Assembly (NCBI GenBank): GCA_024220525.1 | Contig: JAMYWO010000017.1 | Span: 241,576 to 271,589 of the forward strand | Direction of reading: 5' to 3' | DNA from: Cochliopodium minus | Lineage: Eukaryota; Discosea; Himatismenida; Cochliopodiidae | Length of the DNA stretch: 30,014 nucleotides | Shown: piece by piece, positions 29,246-30,014 of the stretch | Numbering within the stretch: the first letter of the stretch is position 1 | How the letters are laid out: every line of letters starts with the position of its first letter | The notes under the pieces: model-generated | Told to the model about the DNA's origin: nothing | Seen by the model: only the letters and a program-made list of their open reading frames with translations | Database searches by the model: none | Made by a program: the position numbers and the translations under genes

Positions 29246-29521
29246 AACAAAATTATTTAGTTAATTTTTCATCAATCTTTTGTTTTTAATGCAGCAACAT
29301 TTTTTGAAATCAAGATTTATTTATGTGAAATTTTTATCTGTTCATATATTTTTTTTAGATCAAACAGTTTTTGAAATTTTTTTGAAAACATTTGATTTTT
29401 TAATAAATCTCAAAATTCGATTTTAAGAGATTTCATCAAACAAGAACTAGTTATCCATTATTAATAAAAAATTTTTATTAACTTTAATTGTTATTTAATA
29501 AATAAAATAAAAAAAAAAAAA
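29246..29521. other. Intergenic region, IVD 3' end to ankyrin-type gene
   Basis: A 276-bp AT-rich stretch. From about 29395 it matches 3800 onward, so the upstream part of the right-hand ankyrin-type gene is part of the dispersed repeat. Confidence 0.5.
29405..29433 (+). promoter_or_regulatory. Hairpin element conserved upstream of the ankyrin-type copies
   Basis: AAATCTC at 29405-29411 and GAGATTT at 29427-29433 form inverted arms, with AAAAT/ATTTT extending the stem around a TCG loop. A slightly decayed version is at 3810-3839. It sits about 90 bp before the ATG. A promoter or transcript role is inference. Confidence 0.35.
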
Positions 29522-30014
29522 ATGGAAATGAAAATGGGAAGTGAGTTTTATTTGAATTTTAAAAACAGTGATTTCAAGAATGAATTTTGTGATTTTCATC
29601 AAAATAGTTGTGGGAAAGGAAAAGAGAAAGATTATTGTCAAAATGAAGTAAAAAAATATAAAAAAAATATTTATAAATTTATATTACTCTCAATCAAAAG
29701 ATACCTTCAATAATTAAAAGCAAGAAATTTTATGAAGAAGAATTGAAAGGGAAATATGATTTTATTCCAGATTGGCAAGAATATAGAAAAAGAATACTCC
29801 CAACAACTTCAAAATGCTGTAAATCAGTCATTCAATTCACTGAAATTAAAAATCAACGAGAAAAAGAAAAAGGGAAGAATGGAGAGATTCATTTCGAAGA
29901 GATCTGCGAAATAGGAGATTTTGATTTGTTTGAAAATTATCTTTCAAAGAATAAATTGAAAGAAAAACAAAAAAAACTTTATCATTGTTGTTTGGGAGGA
30001 AATATGGCAATCAT
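29522..30014 (+). CDS. Ankyrin-type family protein (5' part)
   Basis: ATG at 29522, preceded by an A-run. Exon 1 runs 29522-29647, a 53-nt intron follows (GTAAAA to CAAAAG), and exon 2 starts at 29701 in phase and stays open to the window edge; about 146 residues are visible. The N-terminal part (KNEFCDFHQNSCGKGKEKDY, then FIPDWQEYRKRI and SVIQFTEIKNQRE) has no match I know. It ends in EICEIGDFDLFENYLSKN and YHCCLGGNMAI, helix-turn text of the ankyrin kind. In the decayed copy near 4140 this leads into KDWNEGFRGAV..NINIVVNMVKNGA, so ankyrin repeats should follow beyond the edge. Function unknown. Without the intron the frame would stop after 63 residues. Confidence 0.6.

Noticed and set aside
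1-30014. tRNA, rRNA, snRNA or CRISPR signals
   Set aside because: I looked for cloverleaf-like G+C-rich blocks, conserved rRNA text and spaced direct repeats, and found none; all G+C-rich stretches are explained by exons.

Overview
This is a piece of nuclear genome from a very AT-rich, intron-dense single-celled eukaryote using the standard genetic code (conserved proteins end where expected at TAA or TGA). Genes are packed tightly. Exons are clearly richer in G+C than the T-rich or A-rich introns, which are mostly 50-480 nt. Many exons are tiny (7, 9, 14, 15, 30, 34 and 42 nt). Splice acceptors are often A-run plus AG rather than a clean pyrimidine tract. I cannot name the organism. Composition resembles dictyostelid or other amoeboid protists, but that is only an impression. 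A mitochondrial isovaleryl-CoA dehydrogenase argues for an aerobic mitochondrion.

Layout, left to right: (1) 1-993 minus, the 5' part of an acidic, disordered protein with about seven SUMO-interacting-motif-like repeats; (2) 1127-3115 plus, a DDX52/Rok1 DEAD-box helicase that stops before motifs V and VI; (3) 3.1-5.0 kb, a graveyard of fragments: an RRM-like exon, a decayed copy of an ankyrin-type gene whose better copy lies at the right edge, and a decayed RGS-like gene; (4) 5122-6765 minus, UTP23, with a 7-nt microexon; (5) 7098-9168 plus, a divergent actin-family protein that has lost its nucleotide-binding residues and much of subdomain 2; (6) 9346-12425 minus, eIF3b; (7) 12751-16109 plus, BRAP/ETP1 (RING plus UBP zinc finger); (8) 16379-18451 plus and 19616-21697 minus, two paralogues joining CUE/UBA-like helices to a tandem beta-sandwich (SKICH-like) module, one with introns and one without; (9) 18556-19355 minus, a four-helix membrane protein; (10) 22181-24171 plus, DNA primase large subunit PRIM2; (11) 24626-25603 minus, a two-helix membrane protein; (12) 26185-29245 plus, isovaleryl-CoA dehydrogenase; (13) 29522 to the edge, a partial ankyrin-type gene.

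Most genes are housekeeping: ribosome biogenesis (DDX52, UTP23), translation initiation (eIF3b), replication priming (PRIM2) and leucine catabolism (IVD). They form no operon or pathway cluster; several pairs are divergent with 0.1-0.6 kb between starts. The least ordinary items are the SIM-array protein, the pseudo-actin, the CUE plus SKICH-like pair, and the fragment zone.

Sequence quality needs care. A 100-N gap at 19736-19835 is flanked by the same 50 bp on both sides, so it is probably an artefact. Single-base losses break conserved frames in IVD exon 6 (three) and actin-like exon 6 (one). All gene models were built by hand from conserved protein matches and splice phase; nothing was searched or aligned by computer.
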